From a virus, in the IMG/VR virus record IMGVR_UViG_3300037808_000719, positions 1 through 24,830 of that record: 24,830 nucleotides of DNA, one strand, 5' to 3'. The notes beneath the pieces were generated by a model that saw only the letters and a program-made list of their open reading frames with translations, made no database searches and had not been told where the DNA came from. The translations under genes were made by a program, and so were the position numbers. This document shows, one piece after another, positions 1 to 7,988 of this stretch; position 1 is the first letter of the stretch; each line of letters begins with the position of its first letter.

Positions 1-2
1 GT

Positions 3-623
3 ATGAATAGGAATATGCATGCATCTTTTGTATCTAAGGAACGGTGGGAAACAAACACCCCATATACTTATGATACAATATTATCATATATCTATCCAAA
101 TGGGAAAATAAAAGACTCTTTAAATAGTATATCATTGGAGTCTATATATAGAAATTCTGCCGAATATATTTATAATGATCGCGAAACAACAAACAGTGAC
201 AATTATAAAAAATTAATACCATTGTATGAGAATGCAATCGTTGAAATTGTAACGGAAACTACTGCACTGGAAAACACTGCAAATATTGCAGAGAAATTTG
301 TACATTGTGTTATTGGGAGATGCTTTCCTATTATTATTGGAATTTACAAAAATGTAGAATTATATAGAAATATGGGGTTTGACATGTTCGATGATATAAT
401 AGACCATAGTTACGACTTTGAACCAAACCCATTCTACAGAATGAAAATGGCAATAGATTCTAATATCGAAATTCTAACAAATAAGGATTTAGCATTTTCG
501 TTCTACGAAGCAAACAAAAAACGATTAGATGCAAATGTGGAAAATTATATTAAGCAGTATGACATAATACTTGCTGACACCATAGGTAATTTGGATGCTG
601 AACTATCTAAATTCAGCGTATAA
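3..623 (+). CDS. Fucosyltransferase-like protein, C-terminal part (5' truncated by window)
   Basis: The 206 visible residues look like the C-terminal half of a family common in marine phages that resembles the GDP-sugar-binding domain of GT10 (alpha-1,3-fucosyltransferase-like) enzymes. Visible marks are an EKF segment (residues 97-99), a hydrophobic strand, then GFDMFDDIIDHSYD (125-138) followed by an RMKMAID helix. The same block recurs in the gene at 7981-9000 (GFDVFDDIINHSYD, RMKMVVD), so the two are paralogues. The first ATG lies at base 3 and no ribosome binding site can be seen, so the real gene very probably begins upstream of the window. The stop codon is 9 bases before terL and overlaps the late promoter of that gene. 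If active it would transfer a sugar in the cytoplasm; donor and acceptor are unknown. The family call is from recognised sequence pattern, not a search. Confidence 0.6.
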   Translation: MNRNMHASFVSKERWETNTPYTYDTILSYIYPNGKIKDSLNSISLESIYRNSAEYIYNDRETTNSDNYKKLIPLYENAIVEIVTETTALENTANIAEKFVHCVIGRCFPIIIGIYKNVELYRNMGFDMFDDIIDHSYDFEPNPFYRMKMAIDSNIEILTNKDLAFSFYEANKKRLDANVENYIKQYDIILADTIGNLDAELSKFSV

Positions 624-626
624 ATA
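619..626 (+). promoter_or_regulatory. T4-type late promoter for terL
   Basis: Perfect TATAAATA, the consensus bound by the gp55/gp33 late sigma system of T4-like phages. In T4 the last A lies at -6, which would put +1 at about base 632, one base before the terL ATG at 633. The transcript would then be essentially leaderless. The box overlaps the stop codon of the preceding gene. Confidence 0.7.
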
Positions 627-632
627 CATTTA

Positions 633-2201
633 ATGGCATTCCAAGCAGACGATAGTGCATTAGTTAAGAAACCGCACGTTAAAACACCCTTTACGGACGA
701 ACAGTTAACCGAGTTTGCAAAAACTGCTGACCGTATAACGGGCGCGTACTTCTTTATGGATAAATTCTTTTGGATACAGCATCCAGTTAAGGGAAAAATC
801 CAGTACAAGGCGTTTCTGTATCAACGCGAGTTACTTAAAGTTTATCATGAAAATCGCTTTAGTATTAATATGCTATCGCGACAAACAGGCAAAACAACAA
901 CAGCGGCAGGATATTTGTTGTGGTACGCAATGTTTGTTCCTGATAGCACTATACTAGTTGCGGCACATAAGTACGATGGAGCACAGGAGATTATGCAACG
1001 TATTAGATACGCATACGAGAGTTGCCCCGACCATGTACGTGCAGGTGTAACAAGTTACAACAAAGGGTCTATTGAGTTTGATAATGGTAGTCGTATACAA
1101 GCACAAACAACAACCGAAACAACTGGACGTGGTTTATCTATCTCGCTATTGTACGTGGATGAGTTCGCGTACGTAAGACCTACTATTGCAACTGAGTTCT
1201 GGACATCAATATCACCTACGTTAAGTACAGGTGGTCGAGCAATTATAACAAGCACACCCAACAGTGACGAAGACCAATTTGCACTAATTTGGAAAGGTGC
1301 AAATAAGCGCGAAGATGAGTACGGCAATGAAACTGAGTTAGGTGTTAATGGATTTAAAGCGTTTAAAGCAATATGGAAAGAACATCCTGAGCGTGATGAG
1401 AAGTGGGCAGACGAAGAACGCGGTCGCATCGGAGACGAACGATTCCGTCGAGAACATTTATGTGAATTTATCATCAATGATGAGACATTAATTAACGCTA
1501 CTAAGTTATTTGATTTAGAAGGTGTAGAACCGCTATTTAAACACGGCCAAGTACGCTGGTACAAAAAACCAGAACCTGGTAAAATGTACTGTATTGCACT
1601 TGACCCTAGTTTAGGCACAGGCGGAGACCCTGCCGCCATTCAGGTATTCGAAGCAGGTAGCATTACACAAGTAGCAGAGTGGAGACATAATAAGTCTACT
1701 ATTCCACAGCAAATACGCATAATGCACGAAATCATTACGTACATCAACGATGAAATAGATGACCCACAAAGCATTTACTACACGTTGGAGAACAATACAA
1801 TCGGCGAAGCCGCATTAATTAGCCTAGCAGAGTTTGGCGAAGAACAGTTTCCAGGTATGATGTTAAGCGAAGCAAAGAAAGCAGGAGTTGGGAGACGTTT
1901 TAGAAAAGGATTCACAACAACAAACAAAAGTAAGTTAACTGCGTGTGCTAAGATGAAAACACTAATTGAAACAGGAAAACTTACTATTAATAGTAAGTCA
2001 CTTGTATCTGAGTTTAAGAATTTTGTAGCACATGGCACTAGTTACGCAGGTAAGCCAGGAAGTACAGACGACTTAGTAATGTCAACAGTGCTAATAATTA
2101 GAATGCTACAAACACTGCAAAATTATCATCCTGAGTTAAGTAATAATATAAAAGACTACAATGACAGTGTTATAGAACCTATGCCATTTATACTTTTTTA
2201 A
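633..2201 (+). CDS. terL: Large terminase subunit, T4 gp17-like (packaging ATPase and nuclease)
   Basis: This is the DNA-packaging motor of tailed phages, which docks at the prohead portal, pumps DNA by ATP hydrolysis and cuts the concatemer. The N-terminal ATPase domain shows a Walker A variant SRQTGKTT (residues 82-89), a Walker B LLYVDEF (172-178, D176/E177) and a TSTP coupling motif (about 206-209). The C-terminal RNase H-fold nuclease begins with the acidic motif IALDPSLGTGGDPAA (321-335, D324 and D332). At 522 residues it is shorter than T4 gp17 (610) but has both domains complete. ATG 633 is used; no Shine-Dalgarno precedes it and a late promoter ends 6 bases upstream, suggesting leaderless late expression. 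It converges with the minus-strand radical SAM gene, the two stop codons overlapping at 2198-2201. Confidence 0.95.
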   Translation: MAFQADDSALVKKPHVKTPFTDEQLTEFAKTADRITGAYFFMDKFFWIQHPVKGKIQYKAFLYQRELLKVYHENRFSINMLSRQTGKTTTAAGYLLWYAMFVPDSTILVAAHKYDGAQEIMQRIRYAYESCPDHVRAGVTSYNKGSIEFDNGSRIQAQTTTETTGRGLSISLLYVDEFAYVRPTIATEFWTSISPTLSTGGRAIITSTPNSDEDQFALIWKGANKREDEYGNETELGVNGFKAFKAIWKEHPERDEKWADEERGRIGDERFRREHLCEFIINDETLINATKLFDLEGVEPLFKHGQVRWYKKPEPGKMYCIALDPSLGTGGDPAAIQVFEAGSITQVAEWRHNKSTIPQQIRIMHEIITYINDEIDDPQSIYYTLENNTIGEAALISLAEFGEEQFPGMMLSEAKKAGVGRRFRKGFTTTNKSKLTACAKMKTLIETGKLTINSKSLVSEFKNFVAHGTSYAGKPGSTDDLVMSTVLIIRMLQTLQNYHPELSNNIKDYNDSVIEPMPFILF

Positions 2202-2205
2202 ATGG
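2184..2205. terminator. Weak hairpin over overlapping convergent stop codons
   Basis: CCATTTA (2184-2190) pairs with TAAATGG (2199-2205) around an 8-base T-rich loop, giving 7 perfect base pairs that contain both convergent stop codons. A short TTT follows on the plus strand. The stem is AT-rich, so termination activity is uncertain. Confidence 0.3.
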
Positions 2206-3505
2206 TTTCTAGTAACATATCAGTAGAGTAGAAATTATCTTCTGATAGGTCTTTTGTGTAGTATTCGTAGTCTTCTTTAATAACTTCGTACAGTCTAGGA
2301 AACGTAGAAGCGAAATCTTGCTTTCTGTAAATGTCCTGTCTTTTTGCCCATATACAAAATTGTTTAAATACTGCTGTATCCCCATCATTAATGAACATGT
2401 AGTCAACTATGTCGGAGTGGTTGGAACCATGAAATTGTTTTACTTGTTTTTTTAGGTATAACGGTGCATTAGTCACGTTCAACACAGCAGGTGATTCTAT
2501 TGTATTGACATATACATGTCCTATCGTATCTTTTAACCATTTGTATGTATCAGCAACGTTAAACATCGTGAATAAATCAAAGCAAGTTGCTCCTTGAAAG
2601 AACCACTCAGTATCTGGGTACAATTTTGGTAATTCCATGATACGTTCTATATTGTTGCGTACTTTATCCCATTTACCAGGCCATCGCAAGTATTCAAACT
2701 TATCACCTGTTCCGTCCATGCTTAACCCAAGTTCAATTCTTTTGAATCCACTCCACGCTTTGTGTAATCTATCCAATGGATACTGCATGCAATTTGTGCT
2801 GTAGAACAAAGTGCATTTTTTACTTTGTCCTGTACTTACCAAGTATTCCAATAAATCAATGTGTGTTCTATTTAAAAACGGTTCTCCGCCAAAGAATTCC
2901 AACTTCACCACATTTTCACTTATTTTATTAAAACCTTCATACTCCATGTGTGCTTTATCACGTCTTGGAATGAAACGTCTAATGCCGTTTGTTTTAGCGT
3001 ACTCATCCTCCCTTGTACTACTGTATTTGTCCGCATAGTGAATGCCTTCGCTCGCGAATAAACTACTATCCCACCCTGAACAACTTCTACATGCAATATT
3101 ACAAATGTTACTTGTTTTTGTTGTAATGGTGAGTGGTCCGTTTGTCCATTTGCCATTCTTAATGTATTGGTCGTATATATTGTCGATGTTAGGGAAATAG
3201 GTAGGCATTAGTTGTCTCAGACTTTGCTTGTTACCTTTCTCTTCATTCTTGCATCTATGGCATTCATCAGGAAATTCACCATTAATGAACTTCAACCGCA
3301 AATTGTTTAATTCTGGTGCATTCCATCTATCTACTTTCGACATACCACCATAATTCCACGCACCAGCACCGAATGGACACGGAGCAGTTGACCCTTCCTC
3401 ATTTTGGCGTGTGTTGATGAATGGTGCCACACAAAAGTTTTGTGGTATTTCTGAAGGTACTAATTTTGCTATGTCAGCGGTTACTTTATTCATAATTTTA
3501 TTCAT
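2198..3505 (-). CDS. Radical SAM protein with N-terminal cysteine quartet (twitch/SPASM-like)
   Basis: A 435-residue radical S-adenosylmethionine enzyme. The 4Fe-4S-binding CNIACRSC (C135, C139, C142) and the SAM-contacting GGEP (206-209, in EFFGGEPF) are both intact. An N-terminal set of cysteines, C25, C43, C82 and C85 (CHRCKNEE), resembles the auxiliary-cluster motif of SPASM/twitch proteins, but placed before rather than after the radical SAM core. Known relatives in marine T4-like phages have no established substrate; SPASM-type enzymes in bacteria often modify peptides. It is one of only two minus-strand genes in the window, sits between terL and a large phage protein, and has its own upstream AT-rich region, all consistent with an inserted accessory gene. 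A second start (ATG ending at 3493) would remove four residues. No Shine-Dalgarno was seen at either start. Confidence 0.85.
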   Translation of the reverse strand: MNKIMNKVTADIAKLVPSEIPQNFCVAPFINTRQNEEGSTAPCPFGAGAWNYGGMSKVDRWNAPELNNLRLKFINGEFPDECHRCKNEEKGNKQSLRQLMPTYFPNIDNIYDQYIKNGKWTNGPLTITTKTSNICNIACRSCSGWDSSLFASEGIHYADKYSSTREDEYAKTNGIRRFIPRRDKAHMEYEGFNKISENVVKLEFFGGEPFLNRTHIDLLEYLVSTGQSKKCTLFYSTNCMQYPLDRLHKAWSGFKRIELGLSMDGTGDKFEYLRWPGKWDKVRNNIERIMELPKLYPDTEWFFQGATCFDLFTMFNVADTYKWLKDTIGHVYVNTIESPAVLNVTNAPLYLKKQVKQFHGSNHSDIVDYMFINDGDTAVFKQFCIWAKRQDIYRKQDFASTFPRLYEVIKEDYEYYTKDLSEDNFYSTDMLLETI

Positions 3506-3506
3506 A

Positions 3507-3521
3507 ATATATATATATATA
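3507..3521. repeat. (AT)n tract upstream of minus-strand radical SAM gene
   Basis: Fifteen bases of alternating A and T lie immediately upstream of the radical SAM start codon, read on the minus strand. A longer tract with the same left flank (CATAATATAT) lies at 18278-18299 before phoH. Confidence 0.8.
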
Positions 3522-3557
3522 GTTAGTTATACAAAGTACAGTCATATTGTATTTTTT

Positions 3558-3565
3558 AATAAATA
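3558..3565 (+). promoter_or_regulatory. Late-promoter-like box AATAAATA
   Basis: One mismatch from TATAAATA. Predicted +1 is near 3571, giving a leader of about 19 bases for the gene at 3590. The same box followed by the same start-codon context occurs before the gene at 23622. It lies in the right arm of a small inverted repeat (TGTATTT 3548-3554 with AAATACA 3561-3567). Confidence 0.45.
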
Positions 3566-3589
3566 CATAAAACATTACCTTATTGTACT

Positions 3590-4933
3590 ATGCAAAAAAA
3601 CACATCACAAAAATTATTCGATTTATTATTAAGCAAGGATTTTGATATCAAAACACTTGATTCCAATGGTAAATTCATTGCTGATATAACAGATGCCGAT
3701 ATTTTCAGTTTTGATTTTATCAGCAATACTGTAAATTATGGTACCGTGGTTATATTATTGAGCGACGATGGTGCTTTTGAAATTTTCTTTGGTGATAACA
3801 TTGGTCGTGGATTGGAACGGGATGCCAAAAACACGTGGTACGACTTATTGTACCAATTACGTATGTTTGCTAAACGCAATATGATGAGTTTCTCACTTAA
3901 GAACATTAATAAGTTAAAACATACGATGCAGGGATTGGCAACTATCAAGGAAGGTTTGTACGAAGGTTGGAATGGTACTAGTAAGTCTAGTTATAATCCA
4001 CAAAATAACAAAACCAAATTAATCATCCGACATAGTAAAAAAATTGCTGAGGGAGACCAACGCTTTCGTAATATTAATTCAATATTCATCGAAAATGGAG
4101 ATGGTGAGCGGTTTAAGTTACCATTTAAGAGTATTGCTGGCGCAAGAGCAATGGCAAGACATGTTTCGGAAGGTAATACCCCATATGATGTATTTGGTGT
4201 GCACATTACAGAGACAATCAATAACATAAACACTTTGGGAAGTTTCCTGCGTGTTAAATCAATCAATGAGGGCACAGCATCTAGTAAGATAATAGAAACA
4301 TGCCAACATCATAATAAGAGACTAAAAAAGAACATTAAATTAATGAGTGGTGTACGTGGTTACAAGAAGTATATAGAATCTTGGTCACCATCTACTATTA
4401 ACGAAGATGAGCAGATAATTGAGAAAGTACGAAATCTACTAGTGCCAGAAGGAGCATCAGATGATAGGGTCAATGACGTATTGCCTGTACTTGCTAATCT
4501 AATTTCAGAATACCGTGCACGTAAAACAGAAACAAACGAATCTAAAACAGAAACAAACGAATCATTAAAAGTGGAGAATAGTACCATGCGAGAATTGACA
4601 ATGTTTGAAAGTTGGGCAAATAATATTACAGAAGGAACGTGGGCGCTACCAGATTCTCCTGAAGCATTGGATAGATTGAAAGAAATACTAAGTAAAGAAC
4701 TCCTAGTTGGAGTCGATGCTACGAATGCAACCGAAGTTCTTTATGACATTATTGGTGACGATGAATTATTTGATAATCTCGCTGATTTAGCAAGAGATGA
4801 CCCAGAAGCAGATGCAAGATTTGCTATTGTCAATTGGATGAAGGATTACGGGTTAGAAATTAATGAGATGGGTTCTGATATGAAGAATATTATTACTGAC
4901 ATTGAAGGTTCACACACAAGTTTAAGCATCTAG
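3590..4933 (+). CDS. Conserved marine T4-like phage protein, function unknown
   Basis: A 447-residue protein. I recognise the central region (WYDLLYQLRMFAKRNMMSF near residues 84-102, and GERFKLPFKSIAGARAMARH near 171-190) as a type recurrent in marine T4-like phages and never assigned a function. It has no signal peptide, membrane segment or nucleotide-binding motif. The C-terminal third is acidic and holds a direct tandem repeat KTETNES x2 that looks like a flexible linker before a final alpha-helical acidic domain. The late-type box upstream and the absence of a Shine-Dalgarno suggest late expression, so a virion or assembly role is possible but is inference. Its start context, TGTACTATGCAAAA, is shared with the gene at 23622. 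Confidence 0.75.
   Translation: MQKNTSQKLFDLLLSKDFDIKTLDSNGKFIADITDADIFSFDFISNTVNYGTVVILLSDDGAFEIFFGDNIGRGLERDAKNTWYDLLYQLRMFAKRNMMSFSLKNINKLKHTMQGLATIKEGLYEGWNGTSKSSYNPQNNKTKLIIRHSKKIAEGDQRFRNINSIFIENGDGERFKLPFKSIAGARAMARHVSEGNTPYDVFGVHITETINNINTLGSFLRVKSINEGTASSKIIETCQHHNKRLKKNIKLMSGVRGYKKYIESWSPSTINEDEQIIEKVRNLLVPEGASDDRVNDVLPVLANLISEYRARKTETNESKTETNESLKVENSTMRELTMFESWANNITEGTWALPDSPEALDRLKEILSKELLVGVDATNATEVLYDIIGDDELFDNLADLARDDPEADARFAIVNWMKDYGLEINEMGSDMKNIITDIEGSHTSLSI
4523..4564 (+). repeat. Tandem 21-base repeat encoding KTETNES twice
   Basis: Two adjacent copies with a 21-base period and at most one difference at the end. They stay in frame and duplicate a hydrophilic heptapeptide in the probable linker of the 447-residue protein. 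Confidence 0.85.
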
Positions 4934-4966
4934 TAAACGACATATTATATTATATTATTTTAATTT

Positions 4967-4989
4967 AGCCGAAATCATTATTTTGGTTA
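4967..4989 (+). terminator. Possible weak terminator after the 447-residue gene
   Basis: AGCCGAAAT and ATTTTGGTT can form 9 pairs (two of them G-T) around a CATT loop, about 30 bases after the stop codon. Only a short T-containing stretch follows, so activity is doubtful. The rest of 4934-5061 is AT-rich, with a TATAAT at 5020-5025 that lacks a convincing -35 element. Confidence 0.3.
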
Positions 4990-5061
4990 TTTGTGCGGTC
5001 TGTGTAATAAAATACTATATATAATAACAACTGATTTAAAAATACGAAAGTAAACATAAAT

Positions 5062-5069
5062 CATAAATA
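5062..5069 (+). promoter_or_regulatory. Late-promoter-like box CATAAATA upstream of gene 32
   Basis: One mismatch from TATAAATA, preceded by a partial copy (CATAAATC, overlapping by one base). Predicted +1 near 5075 gives a leader of about 88 bases that contains the structured region described next. Confidence 0.45.
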
Positions 5070-5078
5070 GAACCGAAC

Positions 5079-5130
5079 ATATACATAGGTATATCCAACA
5101 TAACCATGAAGGGAATGTTGATTTAGGTTA
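5079..5130 (+). promoter_or_regulatory. Candidate gene 32 autogenous operator (hairpins or pseudoknot)
   Basis: In the gene 32 leader, ATATAC (5079-5084) pairs with GTATAT (5089-5094). CAACAT (5096-5101) pairs with ATGTTG (5115-5120), and its loop carries AACC (5102-5105), complementary to GGTT (5126-5129). T4 gene 32 is translationally self-repressed through a leader pseudoknot followed by unstructured RNA. The crossing helices here suggest an analogue, although the first connecting loop would have zero length, so two alternative hairpins are also possible. Confidence 0.35.
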
Positions 5131-5162
5131 ACACGAAAAGGTAATTACACAGGAGAAAGAAT

Positions 5163-6125
5163 ATGGCTTCATTAGCAGATATCCGTGCCCGTTTAGAGGC
5201 ACAAGAACACAAACCAGCAAACAACAATCAATCAGGTGGGTTAACATACCCTCATTGGAAAATTAACGAAGGTTCACAGGCAATCTTACGTTTCTTACCA
5301 GACGCAAACGAAGAAAATCCATTCTTTTGGGTAGAGCGAGCAATGATTAAATTGCCGTTCCCTGGCATCAAGGACCGTGACGCAAAAGATGTAATTGTGC
5401 AAGTTCCGTGTATGGAAATGTACGGTGACAATGAAGTATGTCCAATATTAGCGGAAGTACGTCCGTGGTTTAAGGATAAGTCAATGGAAGATATGGGTCG
5501 TAAATATTGGAAGAAACGTACGTACGTATTCCAAGGATTAGTACATCAAGACCCAATTGGAGAAGATAATGTGCCGGAAAATCCAATTCGTAAGTTTATG
5601 ATTAGTCCGCAAATCTTTACTATCATTAAGGCTAGTTTAATGGACCCTGAAATGGAAGATTTACCAACAGATTACACTAATGGTTTAGATTTCCGTGTTA
5701 CTAAGACAAGTAAGGGCGGATATGCAGATTACAGTACAAGCACTTGGTCACGTAAAGAAACAGTATTATCTGCAGAAGAAGTACAAGCAATTGAGACATT
5801 TGGTCTAAATGATTTAAGTTCGTGGCTACCACCAAAACCAAACGAAGTTGAATTGAAAATTATTCACGAAATGTTCGAAGCAAGTGTTGATGGTCAGCAG
5901 TACGACGTAGAGAAATGGGGTAACTATTACCGTCCATGGGGCGTTGATAAACCTTCTGGTAATGCACCGATTGTAACTCCGATTGCAGATGTATCTACAA
6001 TGGGTGATTCGCCATTCCAAGAACCAACATCAGAAGTTAAAACTGCAGATGTATCTGGGGCGGATGTGAGTAGCACCAAACCAGAAGATATTTTGGCACA
6101 GATTAGAGCAAGACAAAACGCATAA
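5163..6125 (+). CDS. gp32: Single-stranded DNA-binding protein, T4 gp32-like
   Basis: This 320-residue protein coats single-stranded DNA at the fork and organises recombination and repair with UvsX/UvsY. The N-terminal basic segment (MASLADIRARLEAQ) corresponds to the cooperative-binding domain. The core contains VQVPCMEMYGD and EVCPI (C83, C93) followed by KYWKKRTYVFQGLVHQDP, typical of marine gp32 proteins. The C-terminal 60 residues are low complexity and acidic, as expected for the protein-interaction tail. T4 gp32 uses three Cys and one His for zinc; only two Cys stand out here, so zinc binding may be lost or altered. A strong Shine-Dalgarno (CAGGAGAAAGAAT before ATG) fixes the start. 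It has its own promoter and terminator and heads the gp32-uvsX-uvsY block. Confidence 0.92.
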   Translation: MASLADIRARLEAQEHKPANNNQSGGLTYPHWKINEGSQAILRFLPDANEENPFFWVERAMIKLPFPGIKDRDAKDVIVQVPCMEMYGDNEVCPILAEVRPWFKDKSMEDMGRKYWKKRTYVFQGLVHQDPIGEDNVPENPIRKFMISPQIFTIIKASLMDPEMEDLPTDYTNGLDFRVTKTSKGGYADYSTSTWSRKETVLSAEEVQAIETFGLNDLSSWLPPKPNEVELKIIHEMFEASVDGQQYDVEKWGNYYRPWGVDKPSGNAPIVTPIADVSTMGDSPFQEPTSEVKTADVSGADVSSTKPEDILAQIRARQNA

Positions 6126-6142
6126 TCAATCAACAACCAATG

Positions 6143-6174
6143 AAGGCAGTATTTTTATATACTGCCTTTTTTAA
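6143..6174 (+). terminator. Intrinsic terminator after gene 32
   Basis: AAGGCAGTAT (6143-6152) and ATACTGCCTT (6159-6168) form a perfect 10-base-pair stem with a 6-base loop, followed by a T run through 6172. This is the clearest rho-independent terminator in the window. It separates gene 32 from uvsX, as also occurs after T4 gene 32. Confidence 0.9.
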
Positions 6175-6191
6175 TTTAAAAAGGATTTATT

Positions 6192-7322
6192 ATGGGAAAA
6201 CCATTTGACGTAAGTAAATTTAGAAAGAGTATAACAAAATCAATTGATGGGTTGTCAATTGGATTCAATGACCCAACTGATTGGATTTCAACCGGAAATT
6301 ATGCATTGAACTACTTAGTATCAGGGGACTTTAATAAAGGAATTCCGTTAGGCAAAGTTACTGTATTTGCTGGGGAATCTGGTGCTGGTAAGTCGTACTT
6401 TGCTTCGGGAAATATCATTAAAAACGCACAGGAACAAGATATCTTTGTTGTACTGATTGATTCCGAGAATGCTTTGGACGAAGCATGGTTACAGGCACTT
6501 GGTGTAGATACAGACCCTGCTAAGTTATTAAAACTTAGTTTATGTATGATTGACGATGTTGCTAAAACAATTAGTACGTTTATGATTGATTACAAAGCAA
6601 TGGCAGAAGAAGATAGACCAAAGGTACTATTTGTAATTGATTCACTTGGGATGTTATTAACACCAACTGATGTTAAACAGTTTGAAGCAGGTGACATGAA
6701 AGGTGACTTAGGACGTAAACCAAAGGCATTAACATCACTTGTGCGCAATACAGTTAATATGATTGGTGCTTATAACGTAGGAATCATTGCTACAAACCAC
6801 ACATACGCATCGCAGGATATGTTTGACCCAGATGATAAGATTAGTGGCGGACAAGGCTTTATTTACGCTTCATCTATTGTAGTTGCTATGCGTAAACTTA
6901 AACTAAAAGAAGATGCAGATGGCAACAAAGTGACCGATGTTAAAGGTATTAGAGCGGCGTGTAAGGTAATGAAAACACGTTATGCTAAGCCATTCGAAGC
7001 AGTACAAGTTAAAATTCCATACGAAACAGGAATGAACCCGTACAGTGGATTGACAGACTTAGCAGAGAAACAAGGTTTACTTACCAAGCAAGGTAACCGT
7101 TTAAAGTATCTACCTAAAGGTGCAGAAGAAGGTGAAGAAATTCTTATGTTCCGAAAAGCATGGGAAAAGAATACGGATGGTGCATTAGACACATTGATGG
7201 CAGACATCAGTGCGGAAGATGAGGCAATCTATGATGATATCGATGCTAAACCAACAACTGAAAACATCGAAGCAATGGAAGTTGAAAAAGATTTATCAGA
7301 GGAGTTAGAAAGTGAGTCTTGA
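6192..7322 (+). CDS. uvsX: UvsX, RecA-like recombinase
   Basis: This 376-residue phage RecA homologue forms filaments on single-stranded DNA and drives strand invasion for recombination-dependent replication. Walker A is GESGAGKS (residues 61-68), Walker B is VLFVIDSLGM (145-154, D150), and an ATNHTY segment and an ISGGQGF DNA-binding loop follow. The C-terminal tail is strongly acidic, as in UvsX proteins that interact with UvsY and gp32. AAGGA at 6179-6183 is the Shine-Dalgarno for ATG 6192. The final codons carry the ribosome binding site (GGAG, 7300-7303) of the next gene and overlap it by 11 bases, so the two are translationally coupled. Length is close to T4 UvsX (391). Confidence 0.95.
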   Translation: MGKPFDVSKFRKSITKSIDGLSIGFNDPTDWISTGNYALNYLVSGDFNKGIPLGKVTVFAGESGAGKSYFASGNIIKNAQEQDIFVVLIDSENALDEAWLQALGVDTDPAKLLKLSLCMIDDVAKTISTFMIDYKAMAEEDRPKVLFVIDSLGMLLTPTDVKQFEAGDMKGDLGRKPKALTSLVRNTVNMIGAYNVGIIATNHTYASQDMFDPDDKISGGQGFIYASSIVVAMRKLKLKEDADGNKVTDVKGIRAACKVMKTRYAKPFEAVQVKIPYETGMNPYSGLTDLAEKQGLLTKQGNRLKYLPKGAEEGEEILMFRKAWEKNTDGALDTLMADISAEDEAIYDDIDAKPTTENIEAMEVEKDLSEELESES

Positions 7323-7530
7323 ATTACAATTAGAAATATGGGAAGTACTACAAGAACATATCGTTGACATCAAAGATGCTGCAGATGATTTTGTGGCATT
7401 ATTGATTGAGAATGGAATTGATGGTGAAAAAATTGCCGACATAACAACGAATGATGATATCAAAAAGGCATTATTAGATTATATCGATGTGGAAGTTGAT
7501 GAAGACTACGACGACGACGACGAGTATTAA
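7312..7530 (+). CDS. Small acidic protein between uvsX and uvsY
   Basis: A 72-residue protein that starts with GTG at 7312, chosen because GGAG lies 8 bases upstream and the start overlaps the end of uvsX. It is predicted alpha-helical and ends in an extremely acidic stretch (VDEDYDDDDEY). No known domain is recognised. The coupled position between uvsX and uvsY suggests a role with the recombinase, and the acidic tail could be a DNA mimic or protein contact, but this is only inference. Confidence 0.75.
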   Translation: MSLELQLEIWEVLQEHIVDIKDAADDFVALLIENGIDGEKIADITTNDDIKKALLDYIDVEVDEDYDDDDEY

Positions 7531-7535
7531 GTGAT

Positions 7536-7988
7536 ATGTGGTACGCAAAAGTAACACAAGATTTATCATCAATCCCTCGCTTTATTGACTACTATGATAA
7601 GGAGATAACTAAAGCGAAAGGTGAGGTGATTCTCAATGGGCATGTTGAAACTAATATCAAGGAATTGCCTGGTATCACTGAGAAACGTTTTTATCAATTG
7701 CAGGAAGTAGAAGCGGTATTGGAGTTCCTTAACATCGAACTGCGACGTATCCGACGCAAACATTTTAAGAAATATCTTGAAACATATGCACGAGCATTAA
7801 GTAGCAGGGATGCTGAAAAATATGCCGATGGTGAGGATGAGGTGATTGATTTTGAGTTATTAATCAATGAGGTCGCGTTAATAAGGAATCGTTGGTTAGG
7901 TATTATGAAAGGTTTGGATACGAAGCAATGGCAATTGGGGCATATTGTTAAGTTACGCACTGCGGGCATGGAAGACGTTGTTGTGTGA
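7536..7988 (+). CDS. uvsY: UvsY-like recombination mediator
   Basis: A 150-residue protein recognised as the marine T4-like UvsY type. It begins MWYAKVTQDLSSIPRFIDYY, has a helical core EVEAVLEFLNIELRRIRRKHFKKYLE, and ends with ALIRNRWLGIMKGLDTKQWQ. UvsY (137 residues in T4) loads UvsX onto gp32-covered single-stranded DNA; the basic helix RRIRRKHFKK fits DNA contact. It starts 5 bases after the preceding stop. The location directly downstream of uvsX supports the assignment. Its 3' end overlaps the probable start of the fucosyltransferase-like gene. Confidence 0.85.
   Translation: MWYAKVTQDLSSIPRFIDYYDKEITKAKGEVILNGHVETNIKELPGITEKRFYQLQEVEAVLEFLNIELRRIRRKHFKKYLETYARALSSRDAEKYADGEDEVIDFELLINEVALIRNRWLGIMKGLDTKQWQLGHIVKLRTAGMEDVVV

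Noticed and set aside
167-174. Minus-strand TATAAATA
   Set aside because: Inside a plus-strand gene with no minus-strand gene visible downstream; expected by chance in AT-rich DNA.
1055-1639. Minus-strand 194-codon frame inside terL
   Set aside because: Low-complexity Ser/Pro/Leu translation typical of an antisense shadow; terL is well supported on the plus strand.
3411-3632. Plus-strand 73-codon frame over the radical SAM start and AT tract
   Set aside because: Antisense to a clear gene and hydrophobic only because of AT-rich sequence.
4991-5025. Sigma70 promoter TTGTGC to TATAAT upstream of gene 32
   Set aside because: The spacer is 23 bases, too long, and the -35 is poor.
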